This document shows, in pieces, positions 63,757 to 64,000 of a stretch of 64,000 nucleotides of DNA; the first letter of the stretch is position 1, and each line of letters opens with the position of its first letter. Both the position numbers and the translations under genes were made by a program. Source of the DNA: Candidatus Microthrix parvicella Bio17-1 (GTDB taxonomy: Bacteria; Actinomycetota; Acidimicrobiia; Acidimicrobiales; Microtrichaceae); assembly GCF_000299415.1 (NCBI RefSeq), contig NZ_AMPG01000002.1, forward strand, positions 620,001-684,000, in the 5' to 3' direction. Below the pieces are notes generated by a model. The model saw only the letters and a list, made by a program, of their open reading frames with translations, ran no database searches and had not been told where the DNA came from.

Positions 63757-64000
63757 TCAGGCCAGCTCGACCGTGGAGTGATCCCCCAAGGTCACACGGG
63801 TCGCCTGTGAACGTCGTGCGCCGCGGGTCACCTCGCTGTCGCGCCCCATCAGCGAATCGGTCAGCCGGGGCACCGCCCGGATGCGGGCACCCTCCATGAT
63901 GACCGACTGATCGATTTCCGAGTCGGTCACCTCGCAGTTCGCGGCCACCGCCGTGAACGGCCCGATATAGCTGGAGGTGATGACCGAGCCCGCACCGATG
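63757..64000 (-). CDS. rfbA: Glucose-1-phosphate thymidylyltransferase, C-terminal part (runs off window)
   Basis: The frame is open from the right edge to 63757: IGAGSVITSSYIGPFTAVAA, CEVTDSEIDQSVIMEGARIR, ending GDHSTVEL. This is the left-handed beta-helix tail of the long actinobacterial form of RmlA/RfbA. The catalytic N-terminal domain lies outside the window. First gene of the rml operon. Confidence 0.82.
   Translation of the reverse strand, partial: IGAGSVITSSYIGPFTAVAANCEVTDSEIDQSVIMEGARIRAVPRLTDSLMGRDSEVTRGARRSQATRVTLGDHSTVELA

Overview
The window is high-GC DNA from a Gram-positive-type actinobacterium. Several genes suit that group: a DUF222/HNH '13E12-type' endonuclease, UPF0182, an LpdA-type flavoprotein without the usual disulfide, a polyphosphate glucokinase, MpaB/DUF2236, and a long RmlA with a beta-helix tail. 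The overall mix resembles class Acidimicrobiia (Microthrix/Ilumatobacter-like), but this is an inference from gene content and no 16S gene is present. The window falls into three parts.

1-33 kb is an accessory, heavily rearranged island. Its left end (0.1-6.8 kb) is packed with toxin-antitoxin genes: three VapBC-type pairs, a Phd/RelE pair with a 23-bp operator palindrome, a BrnT/RelE-like candidate pair, and a HigBA-type locus broken by an amber codon. Among them lie antitoxin remnants, a chimeric antitoxin, and two decayed copies of the 3' end of the neighbouring helicase. From 7.9 to 32.9 kb, all on the minus strand, lies a DISARM-like restriction/defence system. In transcription order it comprises a SNF2-family helicase (DrmD-like), a 1615-residue adenine-type DNA methylase (DrmMI-like), a zinc-ribbon protein coupled to it (ATGA), and a stand-alone copy of the methylase C-terminal domain coupled in turn (GTGA). 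These are followed by a membrane protein with a polythreonine start, a 2115-residue helicase/DUF1998/nuclease fusion (DrmA+DrmB-like), and a UvrD-type helicase with a RelE-like N-terminus. The SNF2 gene carries an amber codon exactly in helicase motif VI, so this copy is probably crippled. Between the SNF2 and methylase genes (25.4-30.0 kb) the DNA has been duplicated repeatedly. It contains five copies of a small coiled-coil/one-TM protein, copies of a tiny partner protein, two methylase gene fragments, a GNAT fragment and a secreted beta-propeller-like protein.

33-48 kb is ordinary chromosomal metabolism: MpaB/DUF2236 oxygenase, lipoproteins, DUF222/HNH endonuclease, SDR, LpdA-like dehydrogenase, RmlD, VOC protein, a permuted-looking alkaline phosphatase-superfamily protein, DUF2804, tRNA-Arg(UCG), polyphosphate glucokinase, a luciferase-like oxidoreductase, a PEBP protein, and two overlapping exported proteins.

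48-64 kb is a cell-surface glycan locus. It holds glycosyltransferases, methyltransferases, two ABC exporters of the O-antigen/teichoic-acid type (one ATPase with a C-terminal sugar-binding-type domain), and a polyprenyl-phosphate sugar-phosphate transferase. It also holds a large UPF0182 membrane protein, a GT2-methyltransferase fusion, a cytidylyltransferase-like enzyme, an O-antigen-ligase-like protein and the dTDP-rhamnose genes rmlB, rmlC and the end of rmlA (cut by the window edge). rmlD lies about 22 kb away at 39.3-40.1 kb.
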